Shown: positions 39,283 to 49,629, counted from the stretch's first letter. The stretch: DNA of 64,000 bases from Enterococcus sp. DIV1094 (GCF_017316305.2 NZ_CP147250.1:2603001-2667000); one strand, 5' to 3'. The notes: generated by a model not told the origin, from the letters alone. Made by a program: numbers and translations.

Positions 39283-40779
39283 ATGCTGCCAGACAAATTA
39301 ACATTATTATTCATTACAAAAACACAATTTCAACAAATGAAAGTGTTGAAAGAAATAAAAGATGGAGCAGTCTCAATAAAAAAACTGGAAGATGAAATGG
39401 ATCTAACAAAAAGACAAGTAAGAAAAATCATTCAAAATTTGATGAATGAATATGAAGAAAGTGGTTTTTCTAAGAAATATCAGACATCCTTGATTTTAGA
39501 TAAAGATAAATTGTTATGTATTCCTCAACTAACAGATACGGAATATCTAGAACTAATCAATATTTTCCAAGAAAGATATTTTGCAGAGTCCAACCTATAT
39601 CAAACATTATTATATGTATTGGAAAAAAGAAAATTCAGTGTTTCAGATATCGCAAAATATTTAATCTATAGTGAGTCTCATGTATATAAACTTTTAGGAA
39701 AGTTGAAAGAATTGTTCCGATTATTAAAAATCGATTTAAGGTTGACGAAAATCAACGAAACGTTGATTGAGTTGACAGGTAGTGAATCTACTATACGCAT
39801 GTTGCATTATTTAGGTATTGCTGTCATTTCAAAAGGTAACTATTGGTTATTCAAAACGATCACGCAAGAAGAAGTAAACGATTTACGATTGTCAATCAAC
39901 TTTGACCATTACGAAAACCTATCTCCATTAGGGAAAAAGCGTATCAACTATCTATTAGCAGTTGGTCTTATATCATTGAAAAATGGTTACCAAATCGATG
40001 ATCTACCTCTAGAACTCGTGGAATTAGGGGTAACAATCTATAATGAGGAGATAGATGCTTGTTTAGATCAGCTAACTGTCAAAAAAGTGATGGATGCAGC
40101 GAACTCACGAAATGAATGTATTCACTTTGCATTTCTATCCAACTATTTTGCACAAGATTTGCATACGAAAGAAGAAAAAGAAAAACTTGGAAGAAAGTTG
40201 GCAGAGCTAAAGAAGAATTCGATTGTTAGCAGTTGCAAAAAACTACTCATGTGTATGATTGAGTACTTTCATATACCAGAAACTATTTTTTATCGATTGC
40301 TTTATTATTTAACCAATAAATTAGTTACCATCCATCACCTGGAATTATATAAATTTATGCCTATATATCATGATGCGCTACCCAAAAATAATTATGGAAC
40401 CTACATTGAGCGTTGCATCGATAAAAGTTTGAAATCTTACCAAAATCAACATTCTTTTAATCATATTAAAAATAGTTTCGTACAAGTCGTCCTAGGAAGC
40501 TTAGCCTCTAACAGTCTTAAATCCGAACATAAAGTGTATGTAGAATTTTTCAACCTTCCAGAATCTAAAAATATAGTCGAAAACATCATTACCCACTATT
40601 ACAATAGTAAAAGGATAAAAATTGTTGAGTCTTATCATCACGCTGATATTGTTATTTCTGATACACATGGATATGAAGACAAAGAATTATTTTATTTTAA
40701 ACATATACTAGACAAAGAGTCGTGGACAAGATTGGGATCTTATTTTAATAAAATCATCGTAAATACGTATAAATTTTGA
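39283..40779 (+). CDS. Mga/AtxA-like transcription regulator (first)
   Basis: 498 aa. Two N-terminal helix-turn-helix units (about residues 27-58, KLEDEMDLTKRQVRKII; and about 110-140, SVSDIAKYLIYSESHVYKL, the Mga HTH), a helical middle resembling PRD domains, and a C-terminal EIIB-like end (ADIVISDT). This is the Mga/AtxA plan, where PTS phosphorylation tunes a virulence activator. AGGAG precedes the ATG. It lies just upstream of the chitin-active LPMO gene, its likely target by position. Confidence 0.85.
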   Translation: MLPDKLTLLFITKTQFQQMKVLKEIKDGAVSIKKLEDEMDLTKRQVRKIIQNLMNEYEESGFSKKYQTSLILDKDKLLCIPQLTDTEYLELINIFQERYFAESNLYQTLLYVLEKRKFSVSDIAKYLIYSESHVYKLLGKLKELFRLLKIDLRLTKINETLIELTGSESTIRMLHYLGIAVISKGNYWLFKTITQEEVNDLRLSINFDHYENLSPLGKKRINYLLAVGLISLKNGYQIDDLPLELVELGVTIYNEEIDACLDQLTVKKVMDAANSRNECIHFAFLSNYFAQDLHTKEEKEKLGRKLAELKKNSIVSSCKKLLMCMIEYFHIPETIFYRLLYYLTNKLVTIHHLELYKFMPIYHDALPKNNYGTYIERCIDKSLKSYQNQHSFNHIKNSFVQVVLGSLASNSLKSEHKVYVEFFNLPESKNIVENIITHYYNSKRIKIVESYHHADIVISDTHGYEDKELFYFKHILDKESWTRLGSYFNKIIVNTYKF

Positions 40780-40996
40780 ACAACTCCTATGATTGTTTTA
40801 TCGTCTCTTGGTTTAATTGAACATCAAATGAATAATAGTTATATATTTCACAATATAAAATACTTATATATGAAGAAAAAAATAATTTTTTTCGTTAAAT
40901 TGTGATTATTTGAACAAAATCTAGCACTCTATTTGTAATTAATTAATTGTGTTATAAAAATAGTGTAACAAAAAAATATTGGAAGGAAGGTATTGT

Positions 40997-42349
40997 ATGA
41001 AAAAAAGAATATTGGGTAGTGTTGTAGTTGTTTTAAGTCTAGGCGGAATACTTTTTGGCGCAACAAAGGATGTTTCTGCACATGGTTATGTGAGAGAGCC
41101 AATTAGTCGAGGATACCAAGGTGCATTAGATGCTCGCACAAACTGGACAGCCGCTTTCCAGAAGTATGGGGCAGTCATCAATGAACCACAATCATTAGAA
41201 GCGTTGAAAGGCTTCCCGGCAGCAGGTCCTGCAGACGGACGAATTGCCTCTGCGAATGGTGCATTGGGTTTCCAGTTAGATCAACAAACATCCACGTTAT
41301 GGACAAAGCAAGATATCAATACCGGTCCAAATAATTTTACTTGGCATTTCACTGCAAATCATAGCACTGCTAAATATCATTACTACATGACAAAAAATGG
41401 CTGGGATCAAAACAAACCGTTAGCACGTCAGGATCTAGAGCTATTGTCTGAAATCGATGGTGGCGGACAATCTTCTGCGAATATCAGTGCGACACATACG
41501 GTCAATATTCCAGAAGATCGGATGGGTTATCACGTTATTTTAGCTATTTGGGATATTGGCGATACCGCAAATGCTTTTTATAATGTGATCGATGCGAATA
41601 TCAAAAATAACGGTGCTATACCAGTAGTTCCAAATAAACCAACAAATGTCAGAGCGGTGAATACAACAAAAAATTCTATCTCGCTTTCTTGGGATGCGCA
41701 AGCAACAGTTGAAAAATATAATGTATACCGTGATGGACAACTGATAGCTACAACCTCTTCAAATAATTATCAAGATGACAAATTAACAGCAAACACAAAA
41801 TATAAGTATGAAATTGAAGCAGTTTCATTTTCAGGGATAAGCTCTGAAAAGAGTGATGCGCTTTATGTGACAACTTTAGCAGATAACGAAGTGGAAGTAC
41901 CAACAACACCAGGAAACTTACATTCAATGGGTGAAACAGATGACTCTATTTCATTGATGTGGAACCCATCTAGTCATTCTGCCGGTATAAAAACATATGA
42001 AATTTACAGAGATGGTCAATTAGTTGGCGAAACTACGAAAACAACGTATCTAGATTCAGGATTGAATCCTGGTACTCAGTATACGTATACGATCAGAGCA
42101 GTGAGTAATGATTCGATTCGCTCAGAAGCAAGTAATCGATTGGTGATTTCAACTAAAACCAATGAAATCACACCGCCGGGTGAATATCGACAATTTGAGT
42201 TGGGAAGTTTAACTAACCCCGTACTATACACAAAAGATGAAATCATCTTTCATAATGGGAAACTATATACGACATTAGTTACTCACTTTAATTATGGAGA
42301 TCCATCGTGGGCACCAGATAGCGCGATTACTTTGTTTAGAGTTAAATAA
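40997..42349 (+). CDS. Secreted AA10 lytic polysaccharide monooxygenase with FnIII and chitin-binding modules
   Basis: 450 aa. Signal peptide cleaved after KDVSA, leaving His29 as N-terminal copper ligand (HGYVREP); the second histidine is in FTANHSTAKYHYY (about residue 122). The AA10 domain spans 29 to about 205, followed by two FnIII domains (about 212-297 and 304-395) and a C-terminal CBM5/12-like module with aromatic residues (PSWAPDS). Oxidatively cleaves chitin or related polymers; enterococcal AA10 enzymes often lack these extra modules. The start is ATG 40997 after GGAAGGAAGG. Confidence 0.92.
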   Translation: MKKRILGSVVVVLSLGGILFGATKDVSAHGYVREPISRGYQGALDARTNWTAAFQKYGAVINEPQSLEALKGFPAAGPADGRIASANGALGFQLDQQTSTLWTKQDINTGPNNFTWHFTANHSTAKYHYYMTKNGWDQNKPLARQDLELLSEIDGGGQSSANISATHTVNIPEDRMGYHVILAIWDIGDTANAFYNVIDANIKNNGAIPVVPNKPTNVRAVNTTKNSISLSWDAQATVEKYNVYRDGQLIATTSSNNYQDDKLTANTKYKYEIEAVSFSGISSEKSDALYVTTLADNEVEVPTTPGNLHSMGETDDSISLMWNPSSHSAGIKTYEIYRDGQLVGETTKTTYLDSGLNPGTQYTYTIRAVSNDSIRSEASNRLVISTKTNEITPPGEYRQFELGSLTNPVLYTKDEIIFHNGKLYTTLVTHFNYGDPSWAPDSAITLFRVK

Positions 42350-42483
42350 CTTTTAAAAGTTTTTTGGGTTTTATCATGCTCAGGGATATTCCTTGAAATT
42401 AAATGTTGTAAGATTTATGGATAATTAAAGAAGCGTATATTGAGTAGATAAATATATCAATATACCATTATTAATTACGCCTT

Positions 42484-42517
42484 AAAGAGGCTATACAATC
42501 TGTATAGCCTCTTTTTT
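42484..42517 (+). terminator. Terminator after the LPMO gene
   Basis: AAAGAGGCTATAC - AATCT - GTATAGCCTCTTTTTT. The surrounding gap 42350-42671 is otherwise AT-rich with no gene seen. Confidence 0.9.
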
Positions 42518-42671
42518 AGTGTTATCTCTAGAATGATAAAAACTATAAAAAGACTCTTAAAAGTCTTGATATTCATCGGAATTTTTTTTCGCTATGTCAG
42601 GAAATAAGATACCTCGAAATGAAAAAATATATTGTTTATAGTGAAGTTGTTATGTGAAAGGGGGAAGGTAA

Positions 42672-44132
42672 GTGGAAGAGATTCTTGAACGATTAATATC
42701 TAATGAGTACAAAAAACGTGTTGTATTTATTCTGAATACTTTAGAGAGAAGAAAAAATGTGACCGTTCAGTACCTTGCAAAAAGTCTTAAAGTAACTAGA
42801 AGAACGATTACCAATGATTTAAAAACGATTCAAGATGAATTTTCCGACACAATTGAAATCTTGACTTCCTATAAGGGAGTCAGCATGTATGTATTGAATC
42901 ATTTTAAGTTATTTGAGAAAAAAAAGTCATATTATATGAATGAAGATTTAGTAAAAGTAACGACAAGTATTCTTAAAGGCGAATTAAAGCCTGTGATTGA
43001 TTGGAGTTGGGAATTGAACTATTGCGAGAAGACGGTGGCACAGAAAATGCGAAAGCTAAAAAAATTCTGTTATCAATATGGTTTAAATCTAAAGCTTTCT
43101 CCAGTTGAATTTATAGGAAAAGAAATTAAAATCAGAAAATTATTCATCGATCTTTATATTAAATCAGCTTATCTAGAAATTGAAGATTATTGTCCCTATA
43201 AAAATGAAATGGAAGAAATAGCAAAAATTGTTCAAACTTTATGTTCAGATGTTTCCCAATCACTTACCAAAAAAATACTTGCTTTAACTTTTATACGATT
43301 TGGAAAAGATAAATTATGGATGCATTCACGACTGTTACATTGGTTTAGAAACAATCCCTTAGTAAATCAATTATTCAATGAATTTATTCAATTAGATTGT
43401 TTCAAGACTTATTCTAAAGAAGTCATTTTCGAAGAATGTTGTTTTATTGCTTGTATGATCCACTTACATGAATGTCATTACACAGAAATAGAAAAGCACA
43501 ATAAAGGATTTGCTGAATATTTTGGTTTTTCTGAAACAGTTAAACATTTGGTTTCAGATTTGAAGAGTGTTCTCGGTAATCGAATCCAAGTCGATAACGA
43601 GCAACTGTATTCAATCGTCAACTGCTTTTTATTTCAAGAAAAAATCAAACAAGATCTTGAAATAGATTTTTCATATAACGATGAAGAATCGGCAATGCTG
43701 ATTGACTCCATCAATCGCCGTCTATATAAAGAAATGAATACAGCGATAAAAAGAAACAAAAATATTCAGAAGAATTTTCTACAAGAAAGATGTGACGCAT
43801 CATTTACTTCTGACTTATTGCTTTTTTTATATACGAATAAGGCATGTGAAGTGTTAAGTACGGTTGTTGTCGCACTGAAAAGAGGTTTTTTAGCAGATTT
43901 TGCTTTAAATGAAGTAATTGAAAGATATTTACACACAAGAGCAAGCATCTTGTACCAGGAACAACTGGAAACAATCGAAAGTCCACTTGAGGCAGATATC
44001 TTAGTGACAAATATTCTGCCATTTCCGTATCAAGTTGGTGATAAGACAAAGATGTTTTATCTACCAGAAAAAGCAGATATCGACCGAACGATGGACGTCG
44101 TTTCAGATTTGCTTGTCACGGATTTTAGATAA
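42672..44132 (+). CDS. Mga/AtxA-like transcription regulator (second)
   Basis: 486 aa, start GTG after GGGGAAGG. HTH region near the N-terminus (VQYLAKSLKVTRRTITNDLKT, about residues 31-51), a PRD-like helical middle, and an EIIB-like C-terminal part (ADILVTNILPF). Only 36 bases separate it from the VirD4 gene on the same strand, so it probably heads or controls the transfer operon. It is a distant relative of the first regulator in plan, not a recent copy. Confidence 0.84.
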   Translation: MEEILERLISNEYKKRVVFILNTLERRKNVTVQYLAKSLKVTRRTITNDLKTIQDEFSDTIEILTSYKGVSMYVLNHFKLFEKKKSYYMNEDLVKVTTSILKGELKPVIDWSWELNYCEKTVAQKMRKLKKFCYQYGLNLKLSPVEFIGKEIKIRKLFIDLYIKSAYLEIEDYCPYKNEMEEIAKIVQTLCSDVSQSLTKKILALTFIRFGKDKLWMHSRLLHWFRNNPLVNQLFNEFIQLDCFKTYSKEVIFEECCFIACMIHLHECHYTEIEKHNKGFAEYFGFSETVKHLVSDLKSVLGNRIQVDNEQLYSIVNCFLFQEKIKQDLEIDFSYNDEESAMLIDSINRRLYKEMNTAIKRNKNIQKNFLQERCDASFTSDLLLFLYTNKACEVLSTVVVALKRGFLADFALNEVIERYLHTRASILYQEQLETIESPLEADILVTNILPFPYQVGDKTKMFYLPEKADIDRTMDVVSDLLVTDFR

Positions 44133-44168
44133 TAAAAAAGATAGCTTTATGTCGCTTAGGAGGGAAAG

Positions 44169-45914
44169 TTGAAAAGTTCAAAAACATGGGTTTACAAATT
44201 ACTTTTACTATTTTTATTTCTTGTATTTGCGTATACGGCAAACCGGACCATCCTACTCTACGGAAATTTCCGACAACAGACCGAAGATATCGCACAAGTC
44301 CTTGTTCGTACAATCGACCAATTTGGACTTGAGATCAGTCGTTTTGAATTTCATTTTAGCTATAATTTAGCAAGTATTCTCGGGACAGGCACGATCGTAG
44401 GGGGGATTGCTCTAGGTATCTTGTATCACTCTGGTATGCCGAAACATACAGAGTATGAATATGGAAGTGCCAGATGGGGCAACAAAAAAGATATTAAGCC
44501 GTTGATGGATAAAAAAAAAGACAACAATATCATTCTCACAAAAAGTGAATCGCTATCTATGTCTGGACGCATGAAGATTACTAAATCCAATAACTTTAAT
44601 CGGAATAAGAATGTCATCGTAGTGGGAGGAGCTGGATCAGGTAAAACAAGATTCTATGTAAAACCTAATTTGATGCAACTGCATTCTTCCTATGTCGTCA
44701 GTGATTCGAAAGGACTCTTGCTAAGCGAAACAGCAACGATGTTTAAAGAGGCCGGATATGAAATCAAGGTTTTTGACTTGATCACACGGGAAAATACGGA
44801 CTTTTATAACCCGTTTACTTATATCCGTTCCGAAGATGATATTTTAAAGGTCGTCAACAATTTGATCAAAAACACTTCAGATCCAGAAAAAAAGGGTGGC
44901 GATGATTTTTGGGAGAAAGCTGAGACAGCCTTATTAATGGCTACGTTTAGTTACCTTTTGCAAGAAGTCGACGAGGAGGACCAAACATTGACGAATGTCG
45001 TTGAAATGGTTCGTTTAGCAAACTGTCCAGAAGATGTTCCAGATTACGTCTCACCTCTGGATGTGATTTTCAATGAACTTGAAGAAAAAGATCCTGCCAA
45101 CTTTGCAGTCGCACAATACAAGATTTTTAAGTTAGCAGGGGATCGCACCGCAAAAAGTATCTTAGTCAGCTTAGGCGTCAGATTATCGCCATTTGATATT
45201 CCGAATATCAAAAAAATCGTAAGTAAAGATACATTAGCACTAGACACTGTTGGTGACAAGAAAACAATTATCTATATTCTATTATCAGATACAGATACGA
45301 GTTTCAATTTCTTAGCAAGCATGCTATACCAACAATTATTCGATAGTTTAGTTTATAAAGCAGATAATGTATATAAAGGCCGGCTTCCGCATCACGTACG
45401 ATGTGTTTTGGATGAATTTGCTAATATTGGCCAAATACCAGACTTTGAAAAAGTGATTTCAGTGATTCGAAGTCGAGAGATATCGGTAAATGTAATCTTA
45501 CAAAATATCAGTCAGCTCAAAAATTTATATAAAGAAACTTGGGAGACAATTATCGGGACCAGTGACGTGTTTCTATATTTAGGTGGAATGGAGTTAAGCA
45601 CACATGAGTATATCTCCAAATTACTAGGAAAGAAAACGATCCAACATAAGAATATCAGTATCACCAAAGGTAGTAATGGAAATTTCAGCGAGAACTATCA
45701 AAAAATGGGTCGGAATTTATTGGATGTAGATGAAGTGGCGAATCTAAGTGGAACACAAGCGATTTTAAAGATTCGTGGAATAGTTCCATTTATATCAGAA
45801 AAATACGATATAACTAAACATAAAAATTATAAAAAACTTGGAGATGTGACTCCAAAGAATTGGTATGAACGAAATCAATCACCGAAAAATGAAGAGGAGA
45901 ATGGATTGAAATGA
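44169..45914 (+). CDS. VirD4/TraG-type coupling protein
   Basis: 581 aa inner-membrane ATPase that brings DNA-protein substrates to a type IV secretion channel. Two N-terminal membrane helices (about residues 10-28 and 60-88), Walker A GAGSGKT (154-160) followed by YVVSDSKG, Walker B CVLDEFANIG (about 412-421) and the ILQNISQL stretch. The start is TTG 44169 after TAGGAGGG. First gene of the transfer run; its end overlaps the next ATG by 4 bases. Confidence 0.94.
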   Translation: MKSSKTWVYKLLLLFLFLVFAYTANRTILLYGNFRQQTEDIAQVLVRTIDQFGLEISRFEFHFSYNLASILGTGTIVGGIALGILYHSGMPKHTEYEYGSARWGNKKDIKPLMDKKKDNNIILTKSESLSMSGRMKITKSNNFNRNKNVIVVGGAGSGKTRFYVKPNLMQLHSSYVVSDSKGLLLSETATMFKEAGYEIKVFDLITRENTDFYNPFTYIRSEDDILKVVNNLIKNTSDPEKKGGDDFWEKAETALLMATFSYLLQEVDEEDQTLTNVVEMVRLANCPEDVPDYVSPLDVIFNELEEKDPANFAVAQYKIFKLAGDRTAKSILVSLGVRLSPFDIPNIKKIVSKDTLALDTVGDKKTIIYILLSDTDTSFNFLASMLYQQLFDSLVYKADNVYKGRLPHHVRCVLDEFANIGQIPDFEKVISVIRSREISVNVILQNISQLKNLYKETWETIIGTSDVFLYLGGMELSTHEYISKLLGKKTIQHKNISITKGSNGNFSENYQKMGRNLLDVDEVANLSGTQAILKIRGIVPFISEKYDITKHKNYKKLGDVTPKNWYERNQSPKNEEENGLK

Positions 45915-46144
45915 ACAACAATCAACAATTACTACAAGATGTATTTAATCTGATTTCAAGATTTACAATGGTTGGCGGAGGATTATGGATTATTTGGGGA
46001 ACAGTTATTCTAGCCGGAGCATTAAAAGATAAAAATGGCCCGCAACTACAACAAGGGATTTGGCAAGTCGTTGGTGGCGCATTGATCTTAGTAGCTGCAG
46101 TGTGGTTTGTGACCGCATTTGATGTTGCTTCACTTTTGAGATAG
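45911..46144 (+). CDS. Maff2/VirB2-like small membrane protein
   Basis: 77 aa with two hydrophobic helices (about residues 20-37 and 52-70) split by a short KDKNGPQ loop. Size, topology and place between VirD4 and the VirB6-like gene match the Maff2 family of Gram-positive conjugative elements, thought to be pilin-like or channel subunits. ATGA overlap with VirD4 shows coupling. Confidence 0.85.
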   Translation: MNNNQQLLQDVFNLISRFTMVGGGLWIIWGTVILAGALKDKNGPQLQQGIWQVVGGALILVAAVWFVTAFDVASLLR

Positions 46145-46189
46145 GCAAAAAGATACAGATCAAAATATATTTAGAAAGAAGGTTCATCC

Positions 46190-47014
46190 GTGCGCGCAGC
46201 AATAATGATGCTTTTCACTCGAATGATGGAGTATTTAAATGGAGACAATATTGCAGAGACCTTAAGTCGTGGATTACAAGATTACATGGCCTCTGCCTAT
46301 AAAGTAGCAGTAGAAATCCAACAAACGATTATTGCTCCAGTCGCATTTTCCATTTTGGCAATATTTATCTTATTTGAATTTCAAAAAATTTCTTTAAAAG
46401 TAGAAAATGCAGGTGGTGCACCTACTTTAGGATTTGAAATGATCATGAAAGCATTCGTAAAATTTATTATTTGCTATATCGTCATTTTAAGAATCCAAGT
46501 TATTCTTGATGCCATTGTTGCATTAGGATCAATGTTAGCTGGGCAAATAATGGCCTACAGCCAAAACGATCTTTTAGATTCTTATTACAATGTAGTCGAT
46601 TCGGTCGTAAGTAGTCTTTCATGGTGGGAAGTAATGGTCGTATTGATGATTTTTGTTGTTCTATTTTTAGTTTCTTTAGTTGTAGGAGTTTTCATCAATG
46701 TCATCGTCTATCTAAGATTTTTTGAATTATATATCTTTAGTGCGATTGCTCCTATTTCAATGGCAGCTCTACCTAGTCAAGAATTTTCTTCTATGGCTAA
46801 GGGGTTCTTCAAAAATTTTGCCGCATCCTCATTACATGCTGTAATGATTGCATTAGTATTGACCATCTATCCCTTGATTTTTGTAAATTTCCTCGAATCC
46901 CATAGAAGAGGGATGTGGTCGCTTATTTTTGGTTTAACGATCTATATGATCGCTTTGTTGTTTGCGATAAATAAAACAAAAGGGTGGGCAAAAATGATTG
47001 TATCCGCCTCATAG
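46190..47014 (+). CDS. VirB6/TrbL-like membrane channel protein
   Basis: 274 aa, start GTG 46190 behind AGAAAGAAGG. About five to six hydrophobic segments, including IIAPVAFSILAIFILFEF and the AIAPISMAALPSQEFSSM region. This polytopic pattern with its place before PrgI and VirB4 matches the VirB6/TrbL-like component (PrgH in pCF10) that forms the inner-membrane pore. Confidence 0.88.
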   Translation: MRAAIMMLFTRMMEYLNGDNIAETLSRGLQDYMASAYKVAVEIQQTIIAPVAFSILAIFILFEFQKISLKVENAGGAPTLGFEMIMKAFVKFIICYIVILRIQVILDAIVALGSMLAGQIMAYSQNDLLDSYYNVVDSVVSSLSWWEVMVVLMIFVVLFLVSLVVGVFINVIVYLRFFELYIFSAIAPISMAALPSQEFSSMAKGFFKNFAASSLHAVMIALVLTIYPLIFVNFLESHRRGMWSLIFGLTIYMIALLFAINKTKGWAKMIVSAS

Positions 47015-47027
47015 AAAGGAGGAAGCT

Positions 47028-47378
47028 ATGGCAATTGAAGTGAAAGTCCATAAAGATGTACGGGAATATAAAGAACGAATCGTTGCAGGCATGAGTGTGC
47101 GACAATTAGGTTTTTTATCTATCGCGATGTTGACTAACATTGTGATCAGTATTGTGTTTGTTCGCTTTTTTGGTTATTCCATGGATGTGATCAGTTGGCT
47201 GATGATTCTTGTTTCAATGCCAATCGTCGCATTCGGTTGGCTAAAAAAAGAGGGACTTCCTTTTGAACGTTATTTAAAATATTTTTTTATTTACCATCTT
47301 GATCAAGGAGTAGTTGTGTATGAAGAATCTGATACGTCCCAACTTGATGAAGGTCAACTTCAGACAGAAAAAGAATAA
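47028..47378 (+). CDS. PrgI-family membrane protein
   Basis: 116 aa with two close hydrophobic helices (about residues 28-50 and 54-72) and flanking basic residues, as in PrgI/TcpE-type subunits that pair with VirB4. The start is ATG 47028 after AAAGGAGG. Its last 59 bases overlap the VirB4 start in another frame, a tight coupling common in these operons. Confidence 0.88.
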   Translation: MAIEVKVHKDVREYKERIVAGMSVRQLGFLSIAMLTNIVISIVFVRFFGYSMDVISWLMILVSMPIVAFGWLKKEGLPFERYLKYFFIYHLDQGVVVYEESDTSQLDEGQLQTEKE

Positions 47379-49629
47379 AAAAAACAGGCAAGAGGAAAAG
47401 AAATCTTTTTTGCTTTTTGAAAAAATCTATGACAATGGCATTTGTCTAATTGACGAAAATGAATACTCGCTAACGATCAACATCGAAGATATCAGTTATC
47501 AACTTTGTTCAGAGGAACAACGCATGCAGATATTCATTAAATATTGTGAATTTCTAAATTCTTTAGACGCTTCCATTGATTATAAGGTTACGTTAGTAAA
47601 AAAGAAAAAAACAGTTGAAGAATTGGATCATGTCCTTTTTAAAGAAAAAAATGAGCGATATGATGATAAATACCGCCAGGAAATGAATGATTATTTAAAG
47701 ACGAAAATCAATGAAAAAAAGAATGCTTTTGCGAAAAGGATTTTTTTAACATTCACACAGAAACATGAGAATCAAGCATTCGCGGAAAGAGAACTATTTT
47801 TGATTGCCGATCAAGTAGAATTATTCGCTAGAAAGATCGGTTCTACGATCCATATTTTGAATGGTGAGGAACGCAAAGAGTTGATTGGTCAAGTTATTAA
47901 AAATGAAAATAACGAATTACTTCCAAAGCGAATCGACTTTAAAGCGGATAAACAGTTGATCAAGATCGAAAACAAGTTGAATCAAACACTCTATTTGAGC
48001 GGATATCCTGCTGAACTTTCAGATGAATGTTTAACAGGTCTAATGGAGATTGATGAAGAAATCACGTTGACTGTCAGTTGTCGACCAATACCGATCGCAA
48101 ATAGCTTCGATCTAGTAAAGACTAAAATGGCCTATATGGATCAGCAAAAAGTGGATGAGCAACGAAAAGCGTTGAATAGTGGTTATGATTACGAGATGCT
48201 TCCATACGATCTATCCTATTCACTTGACGAAGCAAAAGAGCTATTGGATTCGTTACAAAGCAAAAGTCAAAAACTATTTGAAGTAACCGTCTTGATCAAT
48301 TTTTATGCAGAGGACCAAGGAAAGTTAAAAAAAATCGCAAGTAAAATCAAGTCAGTAGGTCGGAGATTTGGCTGTACGATCATTGAAATAGCTTATTTGC
48401 AGAAATTAGCCTTAAACACGGCTTTACCAATAGGGAAAAACCATATTCCATTAAATCGTTTATTAGCAACATCGGCAGTTTCCGCATTGATGCCATTTTC
48501 GGTTTCTGAAATGCTCCATGAGAATGGAAATTATTATGGAATCAATTCTGTGACAAAAAATCTGACGATTCTTGACCGCAAGAAACTAATGGCTCCAAAT
48601 GGATTTGTCTTAGGAACACCAGGATCTGGTAAGAGTTTTTCTGTAAAACGAGAGATTGTCAATGTTTTGCTAAGAAACCCCAAAGATGAGGTGATCGTCA
48701 TTGATCCAGAGTCAGAATATCTTCATATTTGCAATGAATTTGATGGTCAGATGGTTCGATTGGCGGGGAATTCAACCACCTGTATCAATCCCATGGATAT
48801 CAATAGTAACTATGGCGATGACTCAAACCCGATTGCTCTAAAAACCCAATTTTTGATTTCACTATGCGAGTTGATCACAGGCGGTATCTTAGGGCTGTCT
48901 TCGCAACAAAAGACGATTATCGACCGAGTATGCCGTAACATTTACCACGAACCTAAACAAGTACCCACATTGAAAGAATTTTATATGGCGCTAAATGAAC
49001 AGCCCGAAGAAGATGCAAAGCAATTGGCGATTGAATTGGAGCTTTATACAGAAGGTAGTCTAGCACTATTTTCGAAACAGACGAATGTTGATTTGAATAA
49101 ACGTTTGATTATTTTTGATATCAAAGATCTAGGAAAACAGCTAAAACCGTTTGGAATGTTAGTTGTCTTAGATCAAATTTGGAATCGTATCACGCTAAAT
49201 CGAGAATCAGGGATCCGTACATGGTTATATATCGATGAATTACAGCTACTGTTTACAAATGAATATTCCGAAAATTATTTCTTTGAATTGTGGAGTAGAG
49301 CAAGAAAATGGGGGGCTATACCAACAGGAATCACGCAAAATGTCGAGACATTATTACTATCTGATCTAGCCAGAAGAATGCTTTCTAATAGTGACTTTGT
49401 TGTTATGTTCAATCAAGCAAAATCGGACCGTTCAGAGTTGACTCGTTTATTCGATATATCGGAAGAACAGGAAAAGTATGTATTAAATGGGAGTGAAGGG
49501 ACTGGATTGATGGTGTTTGGCGACACGATCATCCCATTTGAAGACAGACTTCCGAAAGAGACGAATCTCTATCAAATCATGACGACTAAACCTGGTGAAG
49601 AGGTAAAGACAAAGCAAGATTATGAATGA
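47320..49629 (+). CDS. VirB4-type transfer ATPase
   Basis: 769 aa. Walker A GTPGSGKSF (residues 432-440), VIVIDPESEY following it, Walker B WLYIDELQLLF (about 635-645), and GITQNVETLL. The N-terminal half is the VirB4 middle domain with PANGFVLG leading to the ATPase. The energy source of the type IV channel, essential for transfer. The start is ATG 47320, 9 bases after AAGGAG; the in-frame TTG at 47314 is too close. 3' end overlaps the next gene by 8 bases. Confidence 0.95.
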   Translation: MKNLIRPNLMKVNFRQKKNKKNRQEEKKSFLLFEKIYDNGICLIDENEYSLTINIEDISYQLCSEEQRMQIFIKYCEFLNSLDASIDYKVTLVKKKKTVEELDHVLFKEKNERYDDKYRQEMNDYLKTKINEKKNAFAKRIFLTFTQKHENQAFAERELFLIADQVELFARKIGSTIHILNGEERKELIGQVIKNENNELLPKRIDFKADKQLIKIENKLNQTLYLSGYPAELSDECLTGLMEIDEEITLTVSCRPIPIANSFDLVKTKMAYMDQQKVDEQRKALNSGYDYEMLPYDLSYSLDEAKELLDSLQSKSQKLFEVTVLINFYAEDQGKLKKIASKIKSVGRRFGCTIIEIAYLQKLALNTALPIGKNHIPLNRLLATSAVSALMPFSVSEMLHENGNYYGINSVTKNLTILDRKKLMAPNGFVLGTPGSGKSFSVKREIVNVLLRNPKDEVIVIDPESEYLHICNEFDGQMVRLAGNSTTCINPMDINSNYGDDSNPIALKTQFLISLCELITGGILGLSSQQKTIIDRVCRNIYHEPKQVPTLKEFYMALNEQPEEDAKQLAIELELYTEGSLALFSKQTNVDLNKRLIIFDIKDLGKQLKPFGMLVVLDQIWNRITLNRESGIRTWLYIDELQLLFTNEYSENYFFELWSRARKWGAIPTGITQNVETLLLSDLARRMLSNSDFVVMFNQAKSDRSELTRLFDISEEQEKYVLNGSEGTGLMVFGDTIIPFEDRLPKETNLYQIMTTKPGEEVKTKQDYE

